Position numbers and translations under genes: made by a program
In this document: in pieces, positions 31,798 through 46,100 of the stretch
How the letters are laid out: every line of letters begins with the position of its first letter
Position numbering within the stretch: the stretch's first letter is position 1
NCBI RefSeq assembly: GCF_902459465.1
Contig: NC_047063.1
Location: 20,611,685 to 20,675,684, forward strand
From: Asterias rubens
Lineage: Eukaryota; Echinodermata; Asteroidea; Forcipulatida; Asteriidae
Length of the DNA: 64,000 bases
Direction of reading: 5' to 3'
Notes under the pieces: generated by a model
Database searches by the model: none
Told to the model about the DNA's origin: nothing
The model's input: only the letters and a program-made list of their open reading frames with translations

Positions 31798-32697
31798 TTT
31801 GGATTCATTCAAGTACAAGATTCCAGTACAAATTTACAGTGCCAGCCAACCAGTAATAGCAGAAAGAGGACAACAGCAGGGAACTATCTATTGAGTTTGG
31901 AGTTGAACAAGTGACAAGCCTAGGCAGGAATGACATTCTGAGACCCTAGTGCGGGGATGCGGGGAGGACGAATTGTTCCTGATTTGTTGGCAACCACTGA
32001 ATAATGAAGTGGATGGTATGATCTGGCATATTGGCCTGAATCTTATATGTAATGGCCGATTCAAAAATACGATGTAAATCCAGAATGTTCAAGCCGATTG
32101 TTTTGGAAGCCGCTTTAATGACACTCTCCAGTCGGTGACTCTCTCTGGCTCTAAGATTACCATACAAGACGCAAATGAACAATGAGATAATGGACTGGGA
32201 AAAACTACTTAGCTGTGTGCCTCCTTCAGCCTTTGCTATACAAAACATAACAAAAAAAACAATTATATATACTTCCTTCCTACTTTAAACCCAAGATAAA
32301 AAGATAACTCGTTTTGATTGTTTCAATTATGTGGGCAGGAGTGAATCAGATGGCATGTTCCAGTTTGACTAATCGGAGTACCTTTTGAAGTCAGTAGAAA
32401 TAACTATTCTTGCACATGAAACCTTCGTTTAACCTGTCTTTTTAAAGCGGTACACGCAATTCGTATCAATATATATATATTTTTAGAAACAAAGCAGGGG
32501 AGAATTTCAAACAAAAATATTCAAGTTTGTAGTCGTGTACCGGACTGAAAAGAAAAATAATAATAATGGAGACCGTAACTGGTATAGGCAATGTTTGTGT
32601 GTTATTAGATCAGGGCATCGGTCTCATCATGCCACCATCTCAGTTCTCACCCACATCAACATATCAACGCGGAAAGACAAATGTTTTGTAATTGTGT
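31798..32697. other. No gene seen
   Basis: Unique-looking AT-rich DNA. A minus-strand frame near 31946-32248 has no recognisable domain and no splice context. A short AT repeat is at 32469-32481. Confidence 0.3.
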
Positions 32698-33087
32698 TTA
32701 AAGGAACACGTTGCCTGGGATCGGACGAGTTGGTCTATAAAAAGCATTTGTAACCGTGTGTTATAAAATGCATATGGTTAGAAAGATGTTTTAAAAGTAG
32801 AATACATTGGTCCACACAACATTGCCTCGAAATTGCGTGGTTTTCCTTTTACTTTGCGAACTAACATGGTCGGCCATTTATGGGAGTCAAAAAGTTGACT
32901 CCCATAAATGGCTGACCGTGTGAGTCGACGAGGTTGAAGGAAAACCGCACAATTTCGAGGCATGGTTGTGTGGATCATTGTATTCTACTTTTACAACACC
33001 TTTCCACCCATATGCATTTCATAACAAACGGTTACAAATGCTTTTCAAAGACCAACTCGACCGATCCAAGGCAACGTGTTCCTTTAA
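32698..33087. repeat. MITE family Z, complete fold-back (about 390 bp)
   Basis: Ends TTAAAGGAACACGTTGCCTG and CAAGGCAACGTGTTCCTTTAA. The whole unit folds on itself, with the centre GGGAGTCAAAAAGTTGACTC. A second copy at 47105-47683 has another palindrome inserted in it, and single ends occur at 13519-13574 and 16288-16335. Confidence 0.9.
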
Positions 33088-34118
33088 TAGATGTTTTTTT
33101 TATCTCACCACGCACTGTCTCACTATTTCCAATTTTGGTTTATCGGGACAGTGCTTTGATTGCTGGAATCCAACAAAAAATTACTGTAAACCGAAGTGCG
33201 TACATTAATCAATCACATCCTAACACGTTATAGTCTATAACTGATATATGCATATCTCCAAGGTGCTTTGAAGTTATTAGTAAAGTCGTGTTATTGTCAT
33301 GATGACATCAAAGTATACACATGATGGATTTTATTCCTCAAACTGCACCAACTTGTTGTTCCATCATGTTTTTGCAATTTCAACACAAATTCATTTAGTG
33401 AAAGGCAACTTTTCACTTTAAAGTAAAAGAACAAGGAAGTGATGCTTCAAAATAAACTTCCTTGATACGGGCCGGACAACAAGATTGCACATAAAATGCA
33501 AATAATATCTGAGATTGCCATCTGATACCGTAGCATGGTGTAAGTAGACCCCTGGGGTTTCAGTATCTAGTGGTCTCATTGTTCTTACTTAAAATGACAT
33601 TGCCAAGTGTGGCTCTTGAGAATGCTATTTGTTACCCTCTACTGTTACCACCAGACACTCGTCAAATATGCCCAAATATGGTGCAATCTCTTTCTACTCA
33701 TTCTGGTTAGTCCAACCCCCTTTCTGGAAACCGTCCAAACAAATTATTGTATTGTATAATTATTCAAATGTATTCTTAAAGTGGGGTAAAACAATTCCTA
33801 ATACGGTTATGCTTGATGCAACAAGAAGTCTTGAGTTTTACAATAAATACCGTATGAAAGTTAGCGATGAGGCAGTGAGAGCCTTCATCTACCAACATTG
33901 AGTAAAATAAACGTTTCAACTTTCAAACAGCCGTGTGCCACTTCGTGTTCCTCTGCAGCGTATAATCAAAGCTGACTGTCGCCAGTACTTAGATTTTTGA
34001 CAACATTTTTTGCAAGTTGACAAGAATACTAACCACGTGGGGAAAGATTGTTCCAAGGTGTTTCTTATGAAAGTAGGACCGTGCCCATTTCTTTGTAGTA
34101 TTGCAATAGCCGATCATC
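33088..34118. other. Upstream region of the F5/8C-SRCR gene
   Basis: No exon supported. The promoter of the following gene should lie here; no clear TATA box was seen close to the ATG. A 90-codon frame at 33629-33901 has no recognisable domain. Confidence 0.3.
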
Positions 34119-37100
34119 ATGATGTCTACTGTTACTTGTTCGATGTTGCTGCTGAATGCACTTCTTATTGGTGAGTTAAATGTTTACGTTTTACACAATA
34201 AAGCCTCTGAGTTGTCATTCCTCCCTCTGCACCCAACACAATTATCTTTCTAAAGTTCCTGGTGCGGTATTCCATAACTTGCTGGCTGGTGTCCCGCGAT
34301 GAATTCAAAACGAAGGACCGCACCACCAGCATCTTTACCGAAAAATCAACAGAAGTTTAGTAACTTCTCAGCAACAACAGACTTAGACTTGTGAACAAGT
34401 CCTTGAATGTATGTCGCAATGATATCAAAACGGCTTTTTTATGCAACTAGCCGAAAAAAGACCGCCGCTGTATTAAAACCCACCCGTATTCACTGTGCGT
34501 AACATCGCACGACACGATGCCCCCGTACACTATCCGCATGCGTCGGCCGTGTCGGCCTGACGGCCTCCGCATGCGGTTAGTGGTACGAGTGCGGATGACT
34601 TGTGTGCACAGTAGTCGTACGATGTGACAGTGTGTATACGGGTGGGTCATGCGGTGTGATCGCACGCACCACGCACAGTATACGGGTGGGTTTACAGCGG
34701 CATCTTTTCAGAGCGAATAATGCGACTGCCTTGAGCAAGGCTATTTCGCAACTATCTCGCGAGGGGCTGCCCCTGCGCAAGAATTACTGCTCACGATAAC
34801 TGCTCTCGAGCAGTATAAAGTAGCCTCGTGCAGTTCAACATTTATAGTGAGATAGTTAGCAGTTTCGCTATCACCGCAACAGACAACGACTTGTCCAAAA
34901 GTCTAATATTTAGACGAGCGTCTAGACCATCTGGAAGACCCACCAGATAATATGTATTTTCGGGAAAACTGACAAAAGCAAGCACTTACTGAGTTAAATA
35001 TAAATGAATGGACTGACCTTGAATGTGTCCATTCAGATTGGGAAGTGTCATTTTGTTTAATAATCAAAAAGGCACTGGAATTGCTATTCACCTAGATTTC
35101 AAACTTACTTGGTAACGAGCAATGGAGTGATGGAGAGCTGTTGCTAGTTTTAAATGCAGTGGACACGATTGGTAATTACTCAAAATAATTATTATCATAA
35201 AACCTTTCATGATTACGAGTAATGGGGAGAGGTTGATAGTATAAAACATTTTGAGAAACAGCTCCCTTTGAAGTGACGAAGTTGTCGAGAAAGAAGTAAT
35301 TTTCCAAGTATTTGATTACGAGACCTCAGATTTAGAATTTGAGGTCTCAAAATCAAGCATCTAAAAGCACACAACTTTGTGTGACAAGTGTGTTTTTTCT
35401 TTCATTTTTATCTCGCAACTTAGACGACCGATTGAGCCTAAATGTTCACATGTTTGTTATTATATGCATATGTTGAGATACACCAAGTGCAAAGACTGGT
35501 CTTTGACAATTACCAATAGTGTCAAGCGTCTTTAAAACAAAATGTGAGAAACGGCTCCCTCTGAAGTAGCTTAGTTTTGAGAAAGAAGTAAATTCTCACT
35601 CAACTATAGGTTTTCTCGGTCAATTTCGGCAAATGTGCAGCCAATTTAACCACCAAGCTATTCTATTTCGCACGAAATCGAATTCTACTGAAAAGGGTCA
35701 TTCGATTTCGTTTTGTGATTAGTCAAATGTAATGTTGTATCCTTCGATTTATAAAAAACAATCATTTAGTTTAACAATTCATCAAAGCAGCATTCAAATT
35801 CGCAGACGCTTCTTGAGGCGTGTTTGTCGCGAAAAGGAATGACGGTTCGCTAAATTGAACAGAGTGCTAAAGGAATTTGACTCGACTTAAGATGAAATTG
35901 AATGGCCGAATTCCGAATTTGAAACGCAACAACTGGATAGACAAAACAGCTTTAATTCGAACGCCTGAAAATGAAATTTGCTGCTCATTTGCCGAATTCG
36001 ACCGAGAAAACCTATATTATAAAAGACCGGCCTATATGAAGCCTTTTTATTAGATATAAAAGCACACCGTCTGTGCAACGAGGATGTTTTTGTCTCTTCA
36101 TTATTCTTTTGCAACTCCGATGACGCATTAGTCCAAACTTTCATACACTTGTTTGTAATGTTGGGACACACAAAAAGAAGTGAGGAAATTGGTCTTTGGC
36201 AACTTCCAAAAAGGAGTTAGAGGCAAAAGGTATTGGTCTAATGTGTCGTATTTTTTTTATAATACATTGGTTTAAATATTTAAAGAAAGTGGATACTATT
36301 GGTAATTGTCAAAGACCAGTCTTCTCACTTGGTGTATCTCATTATATACATAAAATAACACACCTGTGAAAATTTGAGCTCAATCGGTCGTCGAAGTTGC
36401 GAAATAATAATGAAAGAAAAAACACCCTTGTCACACGGAGTTGTGTGCTTTCAGATTTACTACTTCTTTCTCGAAAACAACTCCACTTCAGAGGGAGCCG
36501 TTTCTCACAATGTTTTACACTACCAACCTCTCCCCTTTACTCGTTACCAAGAAAGGTTTCGTAGCCCACAGTTGGTATGTAGATGGTTAAATAAAAAGCT
36601 TGCTTTGAATAGATGTAATGCTATTTTTTATTGTACTTTAATTTGTCCTATTTTGTGTTTGAATCCTTAAAAAAAAAAAAAAAGGGATGCATTTTGTTTT
36701 CAAATAAAGCACCTTTATGCAAGATTGTATGTTTTGTTTTCCCCCTTGATTTTCAACTTCCTTTTCTTTTCTCCAATCTTGTTCAGGACTTTCTTTGGCC
36801 AATCCAATCAGCGGTGTGGAAACCCACGAACCATATTCAACAGGTGATGTAGTTTTATGTTACTCTGTTTTTTCTCTCTTTTTTTCTTGCCGTGCTTTCT
36901 TTTAAGGCTTTATAGATTATTGAAATGCATTGTTGACCACTACTAAAAATTGCAATAACTGTATTTTAATTTTCGTTACACTAATTTTTTTCAATTTACT
37001 GGTTTTTATTTTATACATGTATATTATTTACAAAACTTGTGTTTCACATCGACCCATTACACCCAACACGATCATCACAATACAATCTTGGTCGAGCCAT

Positions 37101-40100
37101 TTGTATGTACAGCGTAGTGCAAAATTAAGGTGAAGCAGCGCAAGTAACACGCGGTCTGTTGACTCTCAAACGTGCGTGCAAAGATGTAATAATTTAAAGG
37201 CAGCTGAATACAGTGTCTACTTGACAGTTAAAATCTGTCGCGGTATTTTCTTACTAAAGTCGATTCAATTCACGTTTTTAATGAGGTAAACAGTGTGTAC
37301 CAACCATAATATCTCTTGCCGCAAACGGACACCAATCAGAACACAACCAAAAACTACTCATGCATTGTTTCTCATATTATTTCAAATGTTTTCATTAACT
37401 TCTAATCAACGTGGGCTTTCGGAAAAAATAACTTCGCAGGGTGCTTACTATTATTATCATATTTCTTTCACTTGGAAGTTTTCAGATAGTAATTACACTT
37501 TTTTTTCTGGATCTAACGATTATACATTTTCGGAACAGAGAAAAAATTTCACAGATTTACAAATAACTTACAGGATTTACAGAAGGTTATGGTGAAAGAC
37601 TTCCCTTGAAATATTATTCCATGAAACGCTTTACTTTTTGAGAAAACATTAAAATAATTATCAAATCTCGATAGCGAGAATTACGGATTTATTTTAAACA
37701 CATGTCATGACACGGCAAAACGTGCGGAAACAAGGGTGGGTTATCCCGTTATTTTCTCCCGACTCTGATGACCGATTGAGCCTAAATTTTTACAGGTTTG
37801 TTATAATTATAGTTGTGATACACGAAGTGAGGGCCTTTGGACAATAGTACTGTTTAGCGAAAGTGTCCAATGGCTTTAAACCGTTTTGTGTTTAAACTAT
37901 AAATCACAAACGACGTAATGACTCTTTGAATTGAAAGTGTTTCTTTTGAACGAGGTCCTATTCTAGGTAATCCGTGCAAAAAAAAAAATTGGTATTGCTA
38001 TGAAAAATCTATGAGTGCCTTTTCATATAGGTTTTCTCGGTCAAATTCGGCAAATGAGCAGCCAATTTCATTTTCATGCGTTCGGATTAAAGCTGTTTTG
38101 CCTCTCCAATTGTAACTGCGTTTCAAATTCAGAATTCGTTCATTCAATTTCGTTTTCAGTTAAGTCAAACTCCTTTAGCACTCTGTTCAATTTAGCGTAT
38201 CGGCATTCTTTTTCGTGACACACACGTCTCAAGAAGCGTCTGTGAATTTGAATGCTGCTATGATGAATTGTTAAATTGAATGATTATTTTGTTAAATCGA
38301 ATGACGCAACATTACATTTGACTAATCATAAAACGAAATCTAATGACCCTTTTCAGTAGCATTCGATTTCACGCGAAATAGAATAGCTTGGTGGTTAAAT
38401 TGGCTGCTCATTTGCCGAAATTGACCGAGAAAACCTATATTATAACTATTTATTATCATGTTAAATGCAATTTATGTAAATGCAGAAGTGTTTATTTATC
38501 GTGACTAGGACAACTCTGTAGAAGTGGACCTTTGGGAATGGAGAGTGGACTAATCCCGGATGAGAGTATAACTGCATCCTCGTACTATGACTCATCTTAT
38601 TATCCGAAATACGCACGACTTAATGTTGGTAAGTCGACCTCCAAAAGTTATGCTCTTTTCGCAGTGAACATTAAACACCAATTTAAACATCCTGTACTCT
38701 ATTGTCTGTTTCACTTAAAATGATCTGTCATCAGACAAGTCCGAAAACAAATGATCTCACGAACCTCACTTAGTTTTACAATAATGTTTGAATTGTGTTG
38801 CTTTGGGAAGAGTACTGAATGCCCATAGAAGTGTTCTATATACAAACCTTCAATGTTCTGTCAAAATATAATTTTAACCTTTCACCAGTGCTTAAAAACA
38901 TACTCTGCTTGAAGTTGTTTTAAACCAATTTTTTATGAAGTAAGTCTATTCTACAATTGAAAAGACTCAAAACATAAAGTTTCCATTCAGGAACAGAAAC
39001 TGTGGATGGTCTTGAGGTTAACAGACCAGCCGGAAACAATAAAATTATTTCAATGTTAAATCCATTTTGAGAAAGTATCATGGTGGATCAGATTCTATTG
39101 ATGAGGTTATAGCTCAGTTGCAAATGCGTAAACATCGATCAATGTTTCGATCTCTTACGAAACGCTTCTCGGAAGTTTTTAGACGGAGGGCCGGGTGGTT
39201 TCAAAACAACCCAATATTCATACACGACTGCTTTCCTGTCATTTCATTACTATGGGTGCCTAATTGACTGTTTCTACAGGCAACAACTTTTGGATTCCTA
39301 ACCCAGCATCGGACTCATGGATTCAAGTTGATCTTGGACTATCAAGCCCAGTTGTCACTGGAGTGATAGTACAAGGTCATTCAAGCTACTACGTGTCAAC
39401 GTTCAGCGTTCAATACAGTGACGACACAGAAAGCTGGAGAGATTTAGTCTATATCGATGGAGATACGATACAGGTAATAAATACAGTCGGTGAGTCCATC
39501 GGTGTCCAATAGTCGTCATGGTATAAAAGATTGAGTTTGCACTTCAACTTCAGTTGTTGAAAACTTTACAGGCAAAAGTAGCCGGGCAAAATTTGGATAA
39601 ACAAAAGGTACACTCTTACTTGTAGGCCTAACTGTTGATGTACGTTTAAATGACGTTCACTTTGGAACTTGTCATTTTAAGAATTATGGAGGCTATAAGT
39701 ATTATGTTAATAGTGAGTTTCGATCACGAATTAACGATAATTTAATATTTGAAAGAACGTCAGTATTTTGCAGTCTATAATATTGATTTTGTATTGTGGC
39801 GAATTCCAGCGACCAACAAAATCCCTGCTGTCTAACGCGGCGCACCCCCGTTAGGGAGCGCAAAAGGACAGGTTCGTTTAGACCGCCTCACGTACAGAGC
39901 CTCAAATTCTAGTGAGGACCCTTATCCAGCGAAACTGACAATAGCCACGGACTGCAAGAGATAGACTGCTGGAGGCTAACTTGTATTTTCAAATGGTTTA
40001 TTGAACTAGGCCCCCCCCCCCCCTTTTTGGTAACTCAGTGCAGAGCCTCACGGTAGATAGCCGGCCGGCCTTATAAACACACACCTTCCTCAGTCACAAA

Positions 40101-43100
40101 ATCACTCGCATCTCCTTTGTGATTTATCTGCAGAATATGCATCGTTTTTTCGTGCGTGACTTCTATGTGAATATTAATTAGTCAAATGGGCTTCTGGAAT
40201 TCGGTCATTTTCAGCCTTTTCTGAAAAGTCTCAACCAAAATAATGTACCAGTACGAAGAGCATATCTGTCGTTATGTATAAAAACAATCGGCGCAACTCA
40301 AATTTTAAGAAGAAAAATTTGTACGTAAAAAATGGCTTCAAAAACAGAGAAAACAAGTACACTGATGCCCAAATAATCAAACTACACGTAGACCATGGGA
40401 TGGGTATTGAAAAGGGGCCTATTTTTTGGGTTCCGTGGTCCCCATCTCCGGACCGCATTAAATTTGACGCACAAGGGTTTTCAATGGTACTGAATCAGAA
40501 TTTGGTTGTTGCTAAGCTCTTAAACTGCACAGTTCGTGAACAGACCAATTTTTGGTAATTTTAGGTCAAAAACAGTATTTTTGATAACTGTATACACTGG
40601 GACTATTTACCAATCGTTCACGGCAGTGCAATAACCTTTTCCAAGTGTTTAATGTGAACGATGTCAATTTTCCCCTTTTCTGTCCGATTAACATGCAAAG
40701 GCCTACAACAAAAACCCATGATTTTTATTGATTGAACATCAAGTACAATGCCATTTGTTTTTCGTTGCTACGACGTGCGTGTGTTAAATTTTTATTATCA
40801 CACGCGCGGCCGAGTTAGATGTGGGACGCAGACGCACTATTTGGTTCGTATTCCACTCGCTCTTGTGTGATAACTTATAATTTTGTCAAACAAGCCTATA
40901 TCGATCGGCATCCTTTTATTCAGGGGTTTGAAGAAGTACACTGTATGTTATAACGGTACAGTGTGGGAACGAAACAAGATAATCCTTCGAATGACGTCAC
41001 CCACATCGCAGGCTTCCGAGGATTTTTAGATCACTATTTGTCGCTGTAATTGTTTCTTTTCGGGATTCGGTGCAGGATTTTCGCCAAGCAACAGCAAGTA
41101 ATCGACTTTCTGTATTTTATTTCATACCTACATACACAAATTGCGTGGTCCAAAAGTGGGGGCTACGGTTTTGAACAATTCTAGCGATCATCCCATGGTC
41201 TAACGCGGGTTTTGCAATAGACCTTATGCATATGACGTCATTTCAGTAGGGCGCCCTCACCTAGAGGTCAAAAGGAGGTTGTTCATTGGCCAATACTGTA
41301 CGCCGCGCGTAGAAATCTGTGAGTCTCGATCATAGAGTTATATGACTCTATGGTATCGATTGTTTCGTCACCGTTTAATAATAATAATAATTTTTCGATT
41401 TATATAGCGCCTAATAACTAACACTTAATTCTCTAAGCGCTTTACATTAGTGCCCTGGTCATAGGGCCAATAACATCCCTTTTTAATGTTTCTCAGCTCC
41501 CTTGGGAGTATACAACCTGGGCAACAGTTTATATCGCTCCAAAGGCTTTTTCATTCACAATATCAACCTCTACCCTCGCAGGTACCCATTTATTCCCCTG
41601 GGTGAAGAGAAGCAATTATAGTAAAGTATCTTGCTCAAGGACACAAGTGTCACGACCGGGATTCGAACCCATACTCCGGTGAAAACGCACCAGAACTTGA
41701 ATTCGATGCTCTTAACCACTCGGCCATGACACTCTAAGTTTTCCCTCTAAGATGGTGGCTGGACGACGTCAATGCATTAAGGTCTATTGTTGAGGCCGGT
41801 CTCTGGCGTAATCCACCCGCCTCGCTCGAAGAATGACGTCAGACGTTCAGGCTAGATCATAAAGTTACATATAAGAACTAGAGGGCGCACGAGTGATGCT
41901 TCGTGCACAAACGCAACGGGACTGCAAGATGACGAGCGCGTCATTCTGCACGCGCGTTGAATATGAAATACACGTTTGAGTTTTTTTGTATTGAACGCTC
42001 ACGCGATGCTGTTTGTTCAACTTACAAAATGGACGCACAAACACACGCTGTGAGGCCGTGTCCGAAACGACGACTTTGGCTACAGCTACGTCTAGATCAG
42101 CGCGTCTACCAGTGTTGAAGAATAGCAGACGCGCGCGATCTAGCCGTAGCTGTAGCCGAAGTCGCCGTTTCGGACACGGCCTGCGATAGCTGTTTTGTCA
42201 ACTTAGAAAATGGCCGCCTGCGCACATAGACTATACCGGGGCGCGTATATAGGACAGTGCGCCCTCTAGTTTTTATTATAACTCTATGGGCTAGTTGCAT
42301 ACCGCCTAGCGCGTGTTGCTGCTCGCTGCCGCTGGTGCGCATGGGAATCACCGCCGCGCTAGCTAATTTACGTTACATACAGTATTTTCTGTTTTTTAAC
42401 CAAAATAAACCTTAACCTTAAAGGCAGTGGACACTATCATTTCTTTGATCATTCAGAAGCTGTGTGGACTCAATGCATGCATACAGGGTGACGAATTACG
42501 AGTGGGCTACAACTTCCATTAAAACGATTTGCATGTTCTCAATGAGCTTACACTCATTCACAATCTCTCCAAACTTTTCAATTTGATTTTAGTTTAATGG
42601 CAATGTCGCCGATGGACAACAAGTGACTGTGAATTTCCCAGTGGTCCTGCGGACAAGGTTTCTCAGAATACTGCTACTCACTTGGATCAGTACGGTTCCT
42701 CGCCTGGATTTCGAAGTCCTTGGGTGTAGAGGTAAAACTCAAAATCTATTATGCTTACTTTCATTTGTATTGTGGCCTGTATATCTTATCACAGCATGCA
42801 AAAGAAAGATCATTTTGAACCACTTTGTACTTTTGCTACTACAAACCAAAATTTGATAATTTCTCTCAAATTTTCCAATGGTTTTGAACGCAAAGTCAAA
42901 CCGAGCACGACCTCATTTTTGTCAAAACCCTTGGACCATAATGTTGTTAAAGTATGAAGTGTCATCACACGTTAAATGAAATATTTTTTTGCCAATGAAG
43001 TGATATCTTTTGAAGATTTCTTAAAATCCACAATAGATGTACCTTAACAAAATAACTAAAGAAAAAAGTCCACCGATGAGCCAATGCAACATCAATGATC

Positions 43101-46100
43101 CATACAGCGGCTGTGCTTTTGGTATAAACAAACTTAAGATAAACATGTGAATAAGTTATTGACCCAAAAAATGTTGTAGTATAAACATAAAGGTCGTTTG
43201 TTTTAAATTGTGATTCTATTCTGTTTTTATTGAAGACGATATCGTCCGATTAGTGGGAGGTGATGACGCACTTAGTGGTCGAGTCGAGATTTACCATGAC
43301 GATGGTTGAGGTGCTGTTTGTGATACCAACTGGGACTTCCAGGATGCGACTACTGTATGCAGGCAGCTCGGATTCCTAGAAGCAAGCGAGGCTAAGGCCG
43401 TGTCCGAAACGACGACTTCGGCTACAGCTACGTCTAGATCAGCGCGTCTACCAGTGTTGAAGAATAGGCAGACGCGCGCGATCTAGCCGTAGCTGTAGCC
43501 GAAGTCGCCGTTTCGGACACGGCCTAAGATTGGATCATACTTTGGAGCGACAGAGCTTCCCGTTGTGTTGGATCGAGTCGCCTGTAAAGGAACGGAGTCT
43601 TATCTAGATGACTGTGCATTTGTTTGTATGGATGAAGATCGAACGTGTAACAACACAGCTGGAGTTGTCTGTAAATCAAGTAAGGAATGGCCGATCGTTT
43701 CTTTGTGACAATATCATTTTAATTCTCTGTTTTTATTTTCACATACGTGATGTTTTCTGACGTTCCTGCATGCATTATTTTTGCAGACTGATAACGTATG
43801 GGACAGATAAGGTGTGCACAAAATGAAGAATATAGGTTTTCTCGGTCAATTTCAGAAAAAGAGCAGTCAATTAAACCACCAAGCTATTCTATTTCGCGCG
43901 AAATCGAATGCTGTTGAAAGGGGTCATTCGATTTCGTTTTATGATTAGTCAAATGTAATGTTGCGTCATTCGATTTAACAAAATAATCATCCAATTTAAC
44001 AAATCATCAAAGCAGCAATCAAATTCACAGACGCTTCTTGAGGCGTGTGTGCCACGAAAACGAATGACGATACGCTAGATTGAACGGAGTGCTAAACGAA
44101 TTTGACTCGATTCAAAACGAAATTGAATGGCCGAATTCTGAATTTGAAACGCAGTAACAACTGGAGAGGCAAAACATCTTTAATTCGAACGCATGAAAAT
44201 GAAATTGGCTGCTCATTTATTGAATTTGACCTGATCCACTTCCAGATCAGGATTACCTGGGGTGTGATGAGAATGTATAAACTAAGATAATGCACCTGTT
44301 TGACACATTTCCCGATCATGTTTCTGATCCATTTCCGGGTAACATTGACCCGGTTTTAAAAGAGTGTGAATTTATCACTTTTTGTTAATTTCTGTCTTGA
44401 AGTAACTTCATATTCTGTTTTAATTGAATGACATGCGTGTTACATTTGTGTTTTTTTAGTTGAATACTAAATCAAAAATATTCTTGAAGATTTTCGTAGA
44501 CATCACAGTAAGGTGTTACATTATAATCATTTCGCATGGTTATAGCTGGTGATTATTTCCAATTGGCGAATGTTAGGCGTGTTTTGCCACATGTTTGATT
44601 GTCTGCGGATTATTTTGACAACTGCCAAAAATCAAATCAAAGTTTTATTGAGGATTTGTTTACAAATCTTTGTTGCCAACATGATGATCGTGGTAGCTTT
44701 TAAATATAAACTGAGTAGGGTAGATGGCCTTAGCTTTCGATCCAAACCGGACCTTCTTCATCAGAAGCATAAGCTAGTACAAACAAACACATCCAATTAT
44801 AGAAAAAAAGAACAAAGGATTAAGGAAAGGGAAACAGAAAAAGTGGAAAAATTATAACCAATCACAATTTCTATAAGAACAATTCATGGCTATGAACCGA
44901 TAGTGGTGAGGACAATGGATGGTCAGTATGAAAGGGTGCATTACTGGACCACAAAAGAGTTAAATGCATTGTATGTATACCAATGCAGGGAGACGTGAAA
45001 GGGTAGGACGGGGGAGCAAGCCGCATCAGGGTGCAACTAACAACAAACACATACATGTATATCTATATTTTAGAGATTTTAGAAACTGTTCGGCTGGTTG
45101 GAGGTGAAAGCAAGACGAGTGGGCGAGTTGAGCTGTGCAAGAAAGTAACGTGGGGTACAATCTGCGATACCGACTGGGATATCATCGATGCTGGGGTCGT
45201 CTGTCGACAGCTAGGCTTCTCTGGTGCCACGGAGGCAAAGACCGGTTCTTACTTTGGCGAACCAGAGGGCCCTATGTACATGCAAGGGGTTTCGTGTGAT
45301 GGTTCCGAGGCCAAGATCACCGACTGTCCGTCGCATTGCTGGGATGAGCCGAGATGTAACAGCACAGAAACTGCTGGAGTTGTCTGTCTTCAAGGTAATC
45401 TCAGATCTTGAGTTTGACAACAAACTTTAATCCCTTGTGTAATAGTTGCAATCTTGTGATATCTCCACATGAGACTAAACCGTCCTCGTCAGTGATACAA
45501 TGAACCTGGTGATTTCATTAGCGGGGGATAAATGAGAACACTGTTACATGATTACAAATACCACGTGCTTTCCAAACCAAACTTTTTTTTATACAAACAG
45601 CAGCTTTTCAGTACAAAACTAAAACAATCACGAATGAGACCGACCTCATAATAGTGTAAAAACCCTATACCCCCCCCCCTTCTAAAGAATGAGTTCATAG
45701 AAAGTAGCCTATGTACATATATGGGGGCCTGGTGGAAAATACAGTTGATTCAGTTTTACCATGGAGGAAGAAAGAGAAGGAGCTCGAACAAAGGGACTTC
45801 AAAAGTCGAACCCGTGTACCGCGGTCGTTTAACGACACCTCGTAATCACCCACATACCTTACACAAACAATGGGCGACCTGCCGTGTGTGGGTTTGCGCG
45901 TGCGCACTTGGTTCTTCACCAAACTATGGCGTTGTATGTCGTCTGCATGGATATAAGGAAAACTACTTTTTTGAGACGCGATAACATTTTCGGACGCTAC
46001 TGGACACCTAAACGATGAACACAACTGAATACAAACCACCCTCGTGTGCTTACACCCACATTTTGATCCACCGCTAGTGACCGGAAAGTTGCAAAACATT

